DNA of 64,000 bases from NCBI GenBank assembly GCA_002633005.1, contig NMRA01000546.1:116106-180105 (forward strand), read 5' to 3'. The stretch is from Phoronis australis. Lineage: Eukaryota; Phoronida; Phoronidae. Position numbers and translations under genes: made by a program. Below the pieces are notes generated by a model. That model was not told where the DNA came from and searched no databases. It worked only from the letters and a program-made list of their open reading frames with translations. Each line of letters opens with the position of its first letter. Position 1 is the first letter of the stretch. This document shows, one piece after another, positions 23,137 through 33,290 of this stretch.

Positions 23137-23560
23137 TAAGGCTTGGTGCAAAGCTGTATACAAAATCTACAGCTTCGCCTTGATGCGTGTGGGTGTCACG
23201 AGCGTACTGTTTTCAAAACGACGACAGACTTTCTTTGTTACAAAACTTAAAATGCGGAGAGTAATGCTAGAAAATGACGTTTCAATAGTTTATTCTTACA
23301 TGTACCTTAAACGACTGGCAACGGGCAAGGTGAGGGTCCGAAGTGTCTCTGATTTTGCATGCACCCGGCCGTCTGTCGTTGGCTCTGCGATATAAGTTTC
23401 ATGACGAGGTGCACAACTCATACCCGGTCTGTATGAAATTTCGTGATAGACTTCGGTCTATATTCTATGGTTCAATTCACGGTGTTACCTAGCTGTAATT
23501 TGGCGATAGTCTTCAAACCGTTAGCTGGTTGGCTACAAAAATCTCCAGTGCGGCCCAAAT
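22936..23560 (+). repeat. Diverged interspersed repeat, copy 2, containing the THAP remnant
   Basis: Blocks shared with copy 1: GCTTGGTGCAAAGCTGTATAC (23139-23159), TTTTCAAAACGACGACAGA (23210-23228), GCATGCACCCGGCCG (about 23358), TTTCATGACGAGGTG (about 23397) and the TAGTCTTCAAACCGTTAGCTG region (about 23508-23530). An open frame follows at 23529-23819 with no recognisable domain; whether it belongs to the same element is unknown. Confidence 0.55.
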
Positions 23561-23820
23561 CTGGAATATTCTGCCTGATTTGGGTCGTTTAAGTAGGCCG
23601 AACGGAATTCTGATACTGAATTTAAAACGTTCAATTGATTACAATTTCTTACAACTGGGTACGTTTTCACATTGTGAAATTGCAGATAACAATTCACACG
23701 AAGCGTTTTGTTTTCCTGGCTGTTACGTCGTCCCTAGTCACACTCCCTGGGATCGGGCCCGTATTAGAATGTGTGCTAAATATATAAATAAAACTCCCAA
23801 AGGTATTGATTTTGATTAAT

Positions 23821-24889
23821 TTTAATATTAACTGACATGAAGTGAAAAAAATAATGTGTTTCCTTGATTTTCTACGTATTTTGCACTAAATTAAATGGTC
23901 TGTCATAGCTGGTTCCAATAGTGTGGTGACACAATGAAAGCCAAATTCGTGGTAACGATGATGTCATAGACTTCGATTAGTGCAAGCGCCTTCTCAAGTT
24001 TTTTGGCGCTAAATCGGGTTCGTGATGGGGCTACTGTATTGTCGAAGGCCTACTTAATTAACGAATGGGGCATGGTATGACAAAGTATTTTGATGTTTTT
24101 CATCAATAAATGTATTTTAGATGTAAAAATAGTTATTTCGGCAGCGTACTAGGCTTTTAATCCCTAGGAAACCCCCAAAGCAGTTTCCTTACCCCAATGA
24201 AATAATGCACAGTTTTTTATTATTAGTTAATTTCACAAATCAAATAACAGTTGCGTATCATTTGGAATTCCTAGTTTTTTCTGCATTTTATTATTTTTAA
24301 GGGTATAAGGTGTGCTGTTTTCAGTAAAACAGCAATTTATTTACACATAGAAGTTCCTGATTATACTTGTACTTCTTGTTCTTCAGGAAGACACTACGTG
24401 GCGCTTGATACAAATTTGATTATTCTCGTTTTATGAAACACAGTATTCCAATTCATATCGTCTAACACTTGATTCAGTTGTGCTGATAAGAAATAGGTCA
24501 TGAAAATTTTATGCATTCTACACCGATATGTACATGTGCGTGTTTGCGAGAAGGACCGAAACATTATCCACTTGGTCGACAATGATTCCATACTTTGCTG
24601 CTCTGCAAATGATGTGTTTACTAATTTTCTCGACATTTTCCAAATCTGTGTATGATTGTTGAAAGGAACGTTTCATATTAAGTTTATACTACCTTTGTCG
24701 CAGCACATGCTATCTCCAAATAATACTACCATGGCCAGGGCTCAGAAATGGTAAATCAAACACTGGTTGCATCTCAGCTTCCTACTAATGCGATGCCTGT
24801 TGTTGCAGATAACAACAATACCGGATATATAACAGGATGGACTGGTGGCTATTTTTTCGGAATGATGCATCGAAACTCGTGCTAAACCC
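23821..24889. other. No gene seen; upstream flank of the candidate promoter
   Basis: AT-rich sequence with chance frames. The segment just before 24890 would be the upstream region of the candidate first exon. Confidence 0.4.
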
Positions 24890-24897
24890 TATAAATA
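24890..24897 (+). promoter_or_regulatory. TATA box
   Basis: TATAAATA followed by GCC, a textbook core-promoter element, 105 bases upstream of the ATG at 24995. A start site near 24920 would give a 5' leader of about 75 bases. A near-palindrome ATATGGGTATGCCCATAT lies at 24920-24937, around the expected start site. Confidence 0.5.
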
Positions 24898-24994
24898 GCC
24901 AGATATTCCACTGCCTATATATGGGTATGCCCATATGTTAATAATCATTCAAGCCAAAATATTCCCAGCAATTGTCCGAGACGAGACTTAAGAT

Positions 24995-25018
24995 ATGGGG
25001 GCTTCTTCAAGCAGAAAG
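24995..25018 (+). CDS. Candidate first coding exon, N-myristoylation-type N-terminus
   Basis: ATG at 24995 opens eight codons reading MGASSSRK, followed directly by the donor GTAATG at 25019. Gly at position 2, Ser at position 6 and basic residues at 7-8 fit the N-myristoyltransferase consensus, which would place the product at membranes. The exon ends in phase 0, matching the phase-0 start of the ankyrin exon at 43143. Joined in order they would read into the N-terminal side of an ankyrin repeat, a common design for short first exons. The link across about 18 kb is inference, and eight codons can arise by chance. Confidence 0.4.
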
Positions 25019-25401
25019 GTAATGTATAAATCCTTTCATAAGACTATTCGTCGTCCTTGTAACATGATCGGGTCCTCATCCGCCACTTGTTTTATGTTGA
25101 ATATTTATTATCAAAATTAGATTGCTTGACCCTCCACGTTAGGGTGACATAGCAAAATTACAAGTTCGTGCAGATAGGTATTTTGAATAAATATAACGGT
25201 ACGTAAATGTACATTTTGACATCCAAATGCAGGTCAATTGGCGAAAAAGATATCTTTAATTATTGTTTTATATATCGTTAATACCTCATTTATTCAAAAT
25301 GGCGTGAGATCAGAATTTACCAACGTCAACAACAGGGGGAGCTTTTTGATGAACTTGACTGTATTGAATCTGGCAAGTTTGGATACAGCCAAACTGTTCA
25401 G
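25019..25401. other. No gene seen
   Basis: Short frame 25238-25426 without a domain; if the first exon is real, this is intron. Confidence 0.4.
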
Positions 25402-26730
25402 TGGATGGTACCGGGCTATACTGTGATGACTAGGTCTCCGTATTTTTGGAACCAGCAATAACTTTGAAACAGTCGTGCAGCGACTCTAGAAAATGCTTCA
25501 GATCTCTTTTGTGTTGACGAACCTTAAAATCGAAAATAAATTACTTGATTTAGCGATGCTGTCGTTGTCACAAAGCATCCATATGTTAAAGTCCCAAACT
25601 GGGTCCATGTTGACGACTAAAAGGTGACAAGATGTAGCTTCATGCTTAACATCGCAATATGAAGGTGCTGGAGCGACGACGGAGGATCAGGGTTCTATTT
25701 TACACTCCAACTGATTTCGGAAAATTATTTTTGCCAGTTATGTTACCTTAAGAAATGTGAATTTACGAAGTTGTTATACCTAAAACGACGACCCATGCGT
25801 TTTCGTGATTCCACATGTTAGTAAAGTTATCCTTTTCATGAAAACCTTTGTTGGCATGCGTTTAAAATGTAGCAGAATATTTTAAAATTTTAAAATAATT
25901 CACGGGTCCTCAGCCAAACTTCGATACGACTCTAGCAAACAATGAACATTGTGAGACTTATACATTTATTTGGTCAGAGAGTATCTGAGAGACGATCTGA
26001 GAACTAAAACTACTACAAGTAGATGGGTTTTTATATTTTTGGGAATAAATGCTAAAACAAATTTTTATCATAAGCAGAAAGGGACTTTGTTGTCATTTTT
26101 GCTTTAAGGTAGTACACTACCGCTCCAGTGTGTTTCGTGTTATTTTCAAGCAAGATAAGCATTTATGAAAACATAATTTTCCTCTGCCATGTGTATTCAC
26201 TTGCTAATGGAGACAGATCTCTGGGGATTGATAAATTGCAAAAAAATCGCAAGGATGATTGTTGTCTTATAATTCTTCCCACAGCTTACAAATCACAGAC
26301 GAAACCAAAGTAACACCCTATTATTTTTGTATATAGTGTCACACCGCACTGTCGAGACTCTGGAGCTTCAAGCCGCGGAAAATTCGTCCAAATCACCTTT
26401 TCTGGCTGTTGCCTCCTAAATTGCATCCAACACGTGGTTCACATCTGTCATACACACAACTTCCAGCTCCAAGTATTGGTGGAGGCTCATGGATACCTTG
26501 TACATGGCAGTGTTTCCTGACTGTAAATTAGATTGAACTGGTTAATATTATTATCGTCAAATATCATCTAAATAATGTCTAGTATATCTAGAGTATGACC
26601 CGTTCGAATGCTCAACTATGCAGATGTACCGCAAATCCAAGGAGTCAAAATGGATTAAAGCAATTGAACACAATTCCTACGTAGGGAACTGTCAGTAAGC
26701 TTCGGCCATGTAGCGTCCATCAGCCTTGGT

Positions 26731-26889
26731 ACACAGGTACAAAGCACTTTAGGCGCTATCATGGCACACAGGTACAAAGCACTTTAGGCGCTATCATGGC
26801 ACACAGGTACAGGTACAAAGCACTTTAGGCGCTATCATGGCACACAGGTACAAAGCACTTTAGGCGCTATCATGGCACACAGGTACAAA
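26731..26889 (+). repeat. 35-bp tandem array at the left edge of the assembly gap
   Basis: About four and a half copies of a unit reading ACACAGGTACAAAGCACTTT then AGGCGCTATCATGGC. One junction has an extra GGTACA. The matching place in copy 2 (about 34731-34761) has a single unit. Identical units abutting a gap suggest either real expansion or unresolved assembly. Confidence 0.9.
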
Positions 26890-27372
26890 NNNNNNNNNNN
26901 NNNNNNNNNNNNNNNNNNNNNNNNNNNNNNNNNNNNNNNNNNNNNNNNNNNNNNNNNNNNNNNNNNNNNNNNNNNNNNNNNNNNNNNNNNNNNNNNNNNN
27001 NNNNNNNNNNNNNNNNNNNNNNNNNNNNNNNNNNNNNNNNNNNNNNNNNNNNNNNNNNNNNNNNNNNNNNNNNNNNNNNNNNNNNNNNNNNNNNNNNNNN
27101 NNNNNNNNNNNNNNNNNNNNNNNNNNNNNNNNNNNNNNNNNNNNNNNNNNNNNNNNNNNNNNNNNNNNNNNNNNNNNNNNNNNNNNNNNNNNNNNNNNNN
27201 NNNNNNNNNNNNNNNNNNNNNNNNNNNNNNNNNNNNNNNNNNNNNNNNNNNNNNNNNNNNNNNNNNNNNNNNNNNNNNNNNNNNNNNNNNNNNNNNNNNN
27301 NNNNNNNNNNNNNNNNNNNNNNNNNNNNNNNNNNNNNNNNNNNNNNNNNNNNNNNNNNNNNNNNNNNNNNNN
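26890..27372. other. Assembly gap, 483 N
   Basis: A run of N. Open frames reported across it in both strands are artefacts. In the duplicate copy the corresponding interval (about 34762-34815) is only about 55 bases of unique sequence. Confidence 0.99.
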
Positions 27373-27517
27373 CCTTGCTTAAATACTGAATGTCCAAGCC
27401 TCCTTGCTTAAATACTGAATGTCCAAGCCCCCTTGCTTAAATACTGAATGTCCAAGCCCCTTTGCTTAAATACTGAATGTCCAAGCCCCCTTGCTTAAAT
27501 ACTGAATGTCCAAGCCC
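27373..27517 (+). repeat. 29-bp tandem array at the right edge of the gap
   Basis: Five units of CCTTGCTTAAATACTGAATG plus TCCAAGCCC, at 27373, 27402, 27431, 27460 and 27489, differing only by C/T in the first or last bases. Copy 2 has one unit (about 34819-34846). Confidence 0.95.
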
Positions 27518-29093
27518 CTTTGTCTTTCCTTTTTGTGCTTGTATGTTTGTTTGTGTGAAGCGTGAGTGTCAAAGGTCAAAATATGTCAATTATTTTGTTA
27601 CTTTAGTGAACAAGAGATTTAATTTTTATCAATTGAATGAGATTGTGTTACAAATAGAGTTATATTCCTGGTAACCAATACTAGCAGTGCGATACTATTT
27701 CTGTTGATCAGTGAGAGTCTTCAGTGTTTTATGAGCTGTGTCCCATCTAACTGTATTGGGTTTATTATATCGATGACTACTAACCGTGGCTACGGTGAGA
27801 GTATGCAGTGATTTTTGTAGCTATTGAAATATTCATTGGGATAATACTCAACTTACTTTTTGGCTTTTATCGGAAACCTCATAACATGTCAGTAATCAAT
27901 TAATTCAGCAAACTGGCGGAAAAGGAAACTTGATAGTTCTCTGGTCCAGGATGCTTTTGAATGAATCAGTTTCGCTAAAAGAGACACTCTGTCTAACTTG
28001 AGTTCATTTATTTCTCACATTTCTTTCATCTACTGACGATTTTTAGAAATATTTTTGGTGTCTCTTACAATTTATTTGGGGAGGGAAGGACTGTGCTAAT
28101 ACAGGTTTATAGTAAAGTTGAGTTTAAAATGGTCCGTTTGACTCAATTTGTTCAACAAATTCAGTCGGTTTTGAGCTCAATCTTCTAGTATTCCTACATG
28201 TAGGATAGTGAATTGATTTTCATTTTTCCCTTTGTGCCTGAGCCTGTTGTAATTTGCAGAAACAGGAACACTATCATTCAGTTGCACAGACCGGAACACA
28301 ATCATTCATGTCAACGCAATTTTGATGATGACTTCTTGACTTGTTTTTAATTAAACTGTGTTGCCCGGTGAGTGTGGACCACTGAAGCATTATGAACTTT
28401 CAATTACAAAAAAGCTTACTTTGCGTAAAAGGATCTTTCCAAACATGTAAATGACATTATTTTAACAGTAACTGGGTCACCGTTCTCGTTCTGTAGTCTT
28501 TGAGTCACTACAAGTTTGCCAACACTAGTTGACAGTGTAGTACCACGTGGAAATTGAGTGATGTATACTTTGGCGATCAGGAGTCTTGATGTATTCCTTT
28601 ATTTCCCATTGATTTCATAAACTTCAAGGCTAGTCACAGTCATTTAAACCAAGCAGTAATTAAAGGAACTGCAAGTCATTTTTAGCTAAAAATCAACTCC
28701 AATTTATGCCACAGAAGGCTCCTTACAGCCATGCCATAACCGTGTCACATATATGTGTAATAACCCAAAACTATATGTCCTGGTCACGTGACACTGGTAT
28801 CGCAAGGGAAATAAAGTATTATTGAGAAAGAAGAGTGGGCTAAAAATGTCTAACATTTGAATTTCGTTGTCTTGAAATTACTTACTCAGAGCAAGAACAT
28901 CGGCCAGTAACATCACCCTTAATAAAACAGGCGTGGTTAAACATAACAGGATGTAATGTGATTTTTAATATGCATAAATATTTTGGAAAACAGATGCAGC
29001 TAATGATTTTTCTTCATTGTTTTTAAGCAGCGTTGCAGTATCAAACAATGTTGTGTGCACAGACCACAACCAAGTCAGTTGACCATTTACACG

Positions 29094-29145
29094 TGACAGT
29101 GTAGTAAAGAACTGATATCAATATCAGTTCTTTACTACACTGTCA
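29094..29145. repeat. Perfect palindrome, 25-bp arms, 2-bp spacer
   Basis: Left arm 29094-29118 starts TGACAGTGTAGTAAAGAACT and ends GATAT. Right arm 29121-29145 is its exact reverse complement. The spacer is CA. It lies within the 1.8 kb present only in duplication copy 1. Pairing does not continue outside the arms. A spacer of two bases is too tight for a microRNA precursor loop; a tiny foldback insertion or a repair-generated inversion is more likely. Confidence 0.97.
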
Positions 29146-30429
29146 TTCACTGTGTTTTAAAGTGTTCCTAGTAGCCTACACGTGCTTGTAAGTGCTTTAA
29201 CAGTGTTGTTTTTCCCTAAATCTTTAAGACTAATACATCACTGCATCGTTTTGAGGTTTTCGTACTCCATGGTTCTTACTGTGCGAGAAAATCATTTTGT
29301 TTTATTTCTCTGCCATGGCAATGGTTTGTGTAACACAACCTATTTACCTATGTATATGTACGCATAAGCCCAATCCAATACGTGAATAAATGCAAGCCGG
29401 ATATAAGCAGATTGGTTTGATGTGTCGAGCAATTGCGTCTTGGACAAAGAAAGTTGAATTGTTATACGTACGTTTTCAAATGTTGGTGAATAGCTATTGT
29501 GTATGTCATGCATAATGTCACGTGATGCGATCCGAAGGTAGTTTTCAGTAAAAGAAGGCGAGTTCAATGTTGGTAAATGGCATTTATTAATTACATTGTT
29601 TAGTAATGGAAATAATAAAGTACAAACAGAATTACTGTGACGACTGAGAAGGATATTGGATAGAGTTTAGTCTGACACGAATGGAGTAAGTGTAGAAAGA
29701 ATTGTTAAAAACTGAAATGTACTTAGATAACCGAAACTACAAAAGGGGCTCCGAGTAACATTCAGTCAGGTTTCCTAAGTATCGGTTTCGGAAGTTAGTA
29801 CAGATGTGTATTCAAATTTACACACATCTTACATTTCAAATGGGAAGTGATGCCACACAAAAAATCTAGATCAAAAACATAAGTGAGTAACTGTTAAAAG
29901 GAGCTACGGTTCAAAACAAAATGTCGGAATGTTATAGACAACCTCACATTTGCCCATTCCTCCCAGGTCACTTGTTTGATTCTGAACACAATGGAGATGA
30001 CGTAACAAAAACCTAATACTTTACCAAGCCCATACATTAACGTCGGAGTAAACATCCACCGGAAACGATGCATTAGTGGACAAAAGTACTCTGAATGATT
30101 ACCTAAGAATAAGATACCCATCCTAAGTCAATATACGGCAAGCTATGATATCCATGCTTTTAAAAGCACGTTTGGGGAAACTGAAATTGAACATAACAGG
30201 TTATGTATATTGAAAATCCTGGTAGAATAGACACAGTGGGTCAAAATGGACTGGTCGAAGTGGTCACGGCGTGTCCAACGAAAATGTTTTCTCGGGAGAA
30301 AGAAATTTGACAAAACGTTTCACTTGTTTACTGTACATGTATGAGTTCACTCAGGCCATGAGGTGGGTCAAATTTTGGAAGGTTGTACTTGATGTAGTCT
30401 CCATTAACGGAAACCATATGCAAATGACG

Positions 30430-30750
30430 CCGTACGCACAAGCGGCTTAGCATGGTTTTAATCTATGGGGCACTACCATCCCATTGTTTAACTTGCACGA
30501 TCCATGCAACGTGCATAAGCGCTTCGCATGGTTTTCACCTATGGGGCACTACCATTGCTTTCCTTTTTTTGGGTATTTGTTGGATATAACAAACGAGGTC
30601 GCTCGGATCAGAATCACACCTTGAGTGCACATCACACTGTTACCGATTAATGCTGACCATTATTTTTATTATCAGAAAAAGAAAAGTGAACAATGGATCT
30701 TCCGGTCTTTACGCGACCAGTTCTCGTACCACCTTTACCTCGACTCTCCG
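30430..30750 (+). repeat. Dispersed repeat family R2, copy 2
   Basis: ATCTATGGGGCACTACCAT and CACCTATGGGGCACTACCAT occur 85 bases apart (about 30462 and 30537), so the head is itself duplicated here. Then follow TTGTTGGATATAACAAACGA, GATTAATGCTGACCATTATT and GTGAACAATGGATC. Matches 6560-6770 and 38280-38480. It abuts the LINE remnant to its right. Confidence 0.7.
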
Positions 30751-30756
30751 GAATGT

Positions 30757-31155
30757 TCATATGATCTAGAGAGTGCACAAGGTATTGAAATCGTGGACAT
30801 TTTTTTCGTAAATATTTGTCTGGACTTGGACAGCATGTCTCAAACGCTGCAGTGAGGGGAGAGCTTGGTAGAGTGACAACGAAGGTGCATATATTATTGA
30901 GAATAGTTAAACACTGGCTAAAGATTATCAAATTGCGAAGCCATCGTTATGTTATTGTGCGCTATAATGAGCAATATGAAATAGCTGAGCAAAATATGTA
31001 TTGGTTGGCTCTAAATGTTAAACAGTTGTTATTTGCTCATGGTTTTGGAGTTGTTTTAATACAATGAAGTGTAGGCGATGCTGCCTCATTTATTAGTGAA
31101 CTTCAACAACGATGCTTTGATATTGAGATCCACGATTGGAGAGACAATACTTCAC
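30757..31155 (+). pseudogene. LINE (non-LTR retrotransposon) protein, C-terminal region, fossil 1
   Basis: The frames read IEIVDIFF, then after a shift LSGLGQHVSNAAVRGELGR, VHILLRIVKHWLKIIKL and YEIAEQNMYWLALNVKQLLF, then a stop after GVVLIQ and FDIEIHDWRDN. This string lies downstream of the reverse transcriptase in CR1/L2-like LINEs of marine invertebrates. The copy is cut off at about 31155, where Penelope-derived sequence begins. The equivalent region in copy 2 runs on to 37275. At least one frameshift and one stop make it non-functional. Confidence 0.85.
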
Positions 31156-31171
31156 GAAAACAACAACGGTT

Positions 31172-31227
31172 TTATAACTTGACATGTTTCGGTGTCATTT
31201 ATTAAACACCATCCTCAGAAGTCATAA
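31172..31227 (-). ncRNA. Hammerhead-ribozyme-like motif with minimal stem III (Penelope 3' side)
   Basis: On the minus strand: stem I TTATGACTT (31227-31219) pairs with AAGTTATAA (31180-31172) with one G.U pair. The core CTGAGGA follows. Stem II is GGTGT/ACACC with a 10-base loop, then GAAA, C, AT, GTC and the closing side of stem I. This is the hammerhead order, with stem III reduced to two pairs around a 2-base loop. Short-stem-III hammerheads are known from Penelope-like elements and can act as dimers. One U stands between the core and stem II, so it may be a variant or decayed. Cleavage would fall after the GTC. Confidence 0.65.
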
Positions 31228-31303
31228 TACAGTGGCCAACTAGCTTGGCCCAGCAACAAGTAAGGAAGCACAGATACAGTCAGTTACAGGGAGTGACAAT
31301 GAA

Positions 31304-32000
31304 CTAGACCAACAATGACAATTTGTGGTGTGTCAGTTGCCTATTGAGATTGGGCTTGCTCCAACTGATATGTAAAGCCTCACGAATTTTAAGCTCCTTT
31401 GTTGTTACTGCCTGGTCTATTATTGCAAAGTCATTGAAAGAGCACTGATGATAACAATGATTGAAGCTCTGCAGGTGAATATTTACATGTGAATTTCTGT
31501 CAGAATTTAGATGTTCCTTGGTCCTGGTTTTCAAATGGTGAACAGTTTCGCCTATATAACTGGAGTCACATCCAGCAAAGTTAAATTTGTATACTACCTT
31601 GACCGTAGACCCATAGAAATTTTGTCCTTAGGGTTAAATAAACTCGACAGTTTTAGAGACTTGAATATTAATACAACTCTTAAGTTCACACGGCAATCAT
31701 TCACCAATTTGTTGAGTTTTCGTTGAGCAATTTTGGCGTAACACCCAACATAGGGTATTTTAAAGTACTTGTAGTTAGTTTTGTCTATAGGATGAACATC
31801 ATCAGGGTTACGTTGGAGTCTTGCTTTCAGTACCCTATTGACTAATTCTAGGGGATAGTGATTCTTTTGCAAATTCGTTGTAGGTTCTTTGATATTACAT
31901 TCAAATCTAGCCCAAGTGTTGTTAATGCGATATACCCTGTCTATTAGCGTTTTAATGAGACCTACTTTATAAACAAAGGATGTGAAGCTATGAAAACAAG
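31304..32000 (-). pseudogene. Penelope-like retroelement protein, C-terminal part with GIY-YIG nuclease region
   Basis: Read from 32000 down: FVYKVGLIKTLIDRVYRINN (linker after the reverse transcriptase), then FKIPYVGCYAKIAQRKLNKL, LFNPKDKISMGLRS, and after a one-base frame change near 31595 VVYKFNFAGCDSSYIGET, KTRTKEHL and IREALHISWSKPNLN. The order and motifs match the end of Penelope-like proteins, where a GIY-YIG endonuclease follows the reverse transcriptase. No reverse transcriptase is present: the element is 5'-truncated at about 32000, where an inverted repeat begins. The frameshift makes it a fossil. It interrupts the LINE remnant of duplication copy 1, so it arrived after that LINE. 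Confidence 0.88.
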
Positions 32001-32003
32001 TGT

Positions 32004-32068
32004 GCAGTCCTGTGTAGGTGTTCTTATGAAATACTGATGTTATCATAAGAAGACCTACACAGGATTGC
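32004..32068. repeat. 26-bp inverted repeat at the 5' truncation point of the Penelope element
   Basis: Left arm 32004-32029 starts GCAGTCCTGTGTAGGTGTTC. Right arm 32043-32068 is its reverse complement with two mismatches, and the loop is 13 bases. The left arm is Penelope coding sequence, so the right arm looks like an inverted copy of it, as produced by strand switching during reverse transcription. Confidence 0.9.
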
Positions 32069-32171
32069 ATGTATGTCTAAAACAAAGTACTATCATGCTC
32101 TCAACAAGGTTTCAAATATTATTAAAACCTCTTGGACTATAACACCAACCTCTTGTCTACTTAAACTGTCA

Positions 32172-32211
32172 CGACGTTTCGGGCGATCTATTCTAAGGCC
32201 CTCTTTAGGTG
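32172..32211 (-). ncRNA. Second hammerhead-like motif (Penelope 5' side, decayed)
   Basis: On the minus strand: CTAAAGA (32208-32202, against the hammerhead core CTGANGA), stem II GGGC/GCCC (32201-32198 with 32184-32181), then GAAAC and GTC (32180-32173). One core G is replaced by A, and stem I is only about three pairs. It lies upstream of the truncated Penelope coding part, where the terminal repeat of a neighbouring copy would be expected in the tandem arrangement known for these elements. Confidence 0.45.
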
Positions 32212-32271
32212 TTCCTGCGTTCTTAGAAGAACGACCGCGGATACGTTGTGCATCCATGGCGTGATTTTTTG

Positions 32272-32300
32272 TCCGAGGTGGGATTTGAACCCACGACTTC
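32272..32300 (-). other. tRNA T-arm-like sequence
   Basis: On the minus strand GTGGGTTCAAATCCCACC forms a perfect 5-bp T stem (GTGGG/CCCAC) with a TTCAAAT loop and fits a B box. No matching D arm or acceptor is visible upstream, so it is a tRNA or SINE fragment and not a tRNA gene. Confidence 0.5.
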
Positions 32301-32329
32301 TGAAAATACAGATAATTCATGCATTAACT

Positions 32330-33100
32330 TACATGACAAAAATTGCTTACTCTCTCCCGAAAGTTACTGTGTCCAGCGTTTGCAGGCCGGGTCCGTTTAA
32401 GATCATTTTAATACCAATACGGCCGGATAATAACTTCAAAATGATTAGCAGACTATACCCCAACTTGTTACTTAGAACATGACGCGTTATCTACATAGGC
32501 AGACTTAGAGGTGGGTGAATCACCCGAGTTAAAATTGGGTGCAGTCTTTGGTTGCTCATTTTCCCGGTTTTTTTTAGTCCTCAGTTTGTTCATTAGTAAA
32601 AGGAGCACATTCTCAGAATTTGAGCTCCCGGTCCTTTAGGCTTGGTGCGTGCATGCAACTGTGCCTTGCCCGATTGCCCGAGACAAAAACTTGAGCACAC
32701 TCCCTTCTGATATCTTAGATTTGCCACTGATCTAGTAATCAGATGGGAAAAACCTGTACGGAGTACGAGCTGCTCTGGAGTGTTTACCCAAAGCTGGCTC
32801 AGTTTCTGTTGGTTTAAGGACTTCCAACATCGTGTTAAGGTTTACAAGACTGATCGTCTGTCTTTTTACCGTTGGGCGCCGTTTAATTCACTGTTTATCT
32901 TGCTTCCACCATTTTAATTCTTCCTGCTGCCTCATGAAGAAACGTTTGTTCTCTAAGTACACTGTATATCATGTGCACTACCATGTGAGTCAGTGTTGTC
33001 AGTGGGTACTTCATAGCTGGAGGTCGTGTAGAGACTACGAGCGAGATTGTATGGCTGAAAGAAACTACTATCGTCCTTTCAACCAAGTTTGTGTCAATGT
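32330..33100. other. No gene seen
   Basis: Spacer between the Penelope locus and duplication copy 2. The frame 32832-33122 has no domain and runs into repeat sequence. Confidence 0.4.
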
Positions 33101-33146
33101 GATGCTACCGGGCGTACTGTGATGGCTAGGACAGGGTATTTTCGTA

Positions 33147-33290
33147 ACCTGCGTCTGCACGGTTAGCATAAGGTCCTGGGTTCGAGTCCCGGTCGGGGGC
33201 AGAAATCTTTTTTGACTTATATACATTAGGTCACGTGATGTGATCAAAAAGATGGCGGATTGAACGGTAAAACTACTTGCAACATATTCC
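33147..33290 (+). mobile_element. tRNA-derived SINE, 5'-truncated copy
   Basis: It begins GCGTCTGCACGGTTAGCATA, so the A box is missing. The B box GGTTCGAGTCC (33179-33189) lies in a good T arm, CTGGG/CCCGG. The body GACTTATATACATTAGGTCA and CGTGATGTGATCAAAA, then ACTACTTGCAAC, matches the SINE at 14875-15062. Duplication copy 1 runs uninterrupted at the corresponding point (about 25445-25460), so the SINE inserted after the duplication or was lost from copy 1. Confidence 0.85.

Larger units (their letters stand above)
25402..31155 (+). repeat. Tandem segmental duplication, copy 1
   Basis: From GGTACCGGGCTATACTGTGA (about 25405) this region matches 33101-36920 base for base over long stretches, in the same orientation, at roughly four positions in five by eye. 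Landmarks in both copies: ATTCTTCCCACAGCTT, ATATCATCTAAATAATG, CAATTCCTACGTAGGGAACT, ACTTCTTGACTTGTT and ACGCTGCAGTGAGGGGAGAG. Copy 1 lacks the SINE of copy 2 and about 240 bases near 27.5 kb, and has about 1.8 kb extra at 28950-30757 plus the tandem arrays and gap at 26.7-27.5 kb. The period is about 7.7 kb. Both copies end in a LINE C-terminal region. Confidence 0.85.

Noticed and set aside
26870-27411. Open frames of 175-179 codons on both strands
   Set aside because: They are translations of the N gap and have no sequence content.
32093-32320. 75-codon minus frame with WVQIPPRTK
   Set aside because: It covers the tRNA T-arm-like sequence and the second hammerhead-like motif; the peptide is a by-product of the RNA-like sequence.
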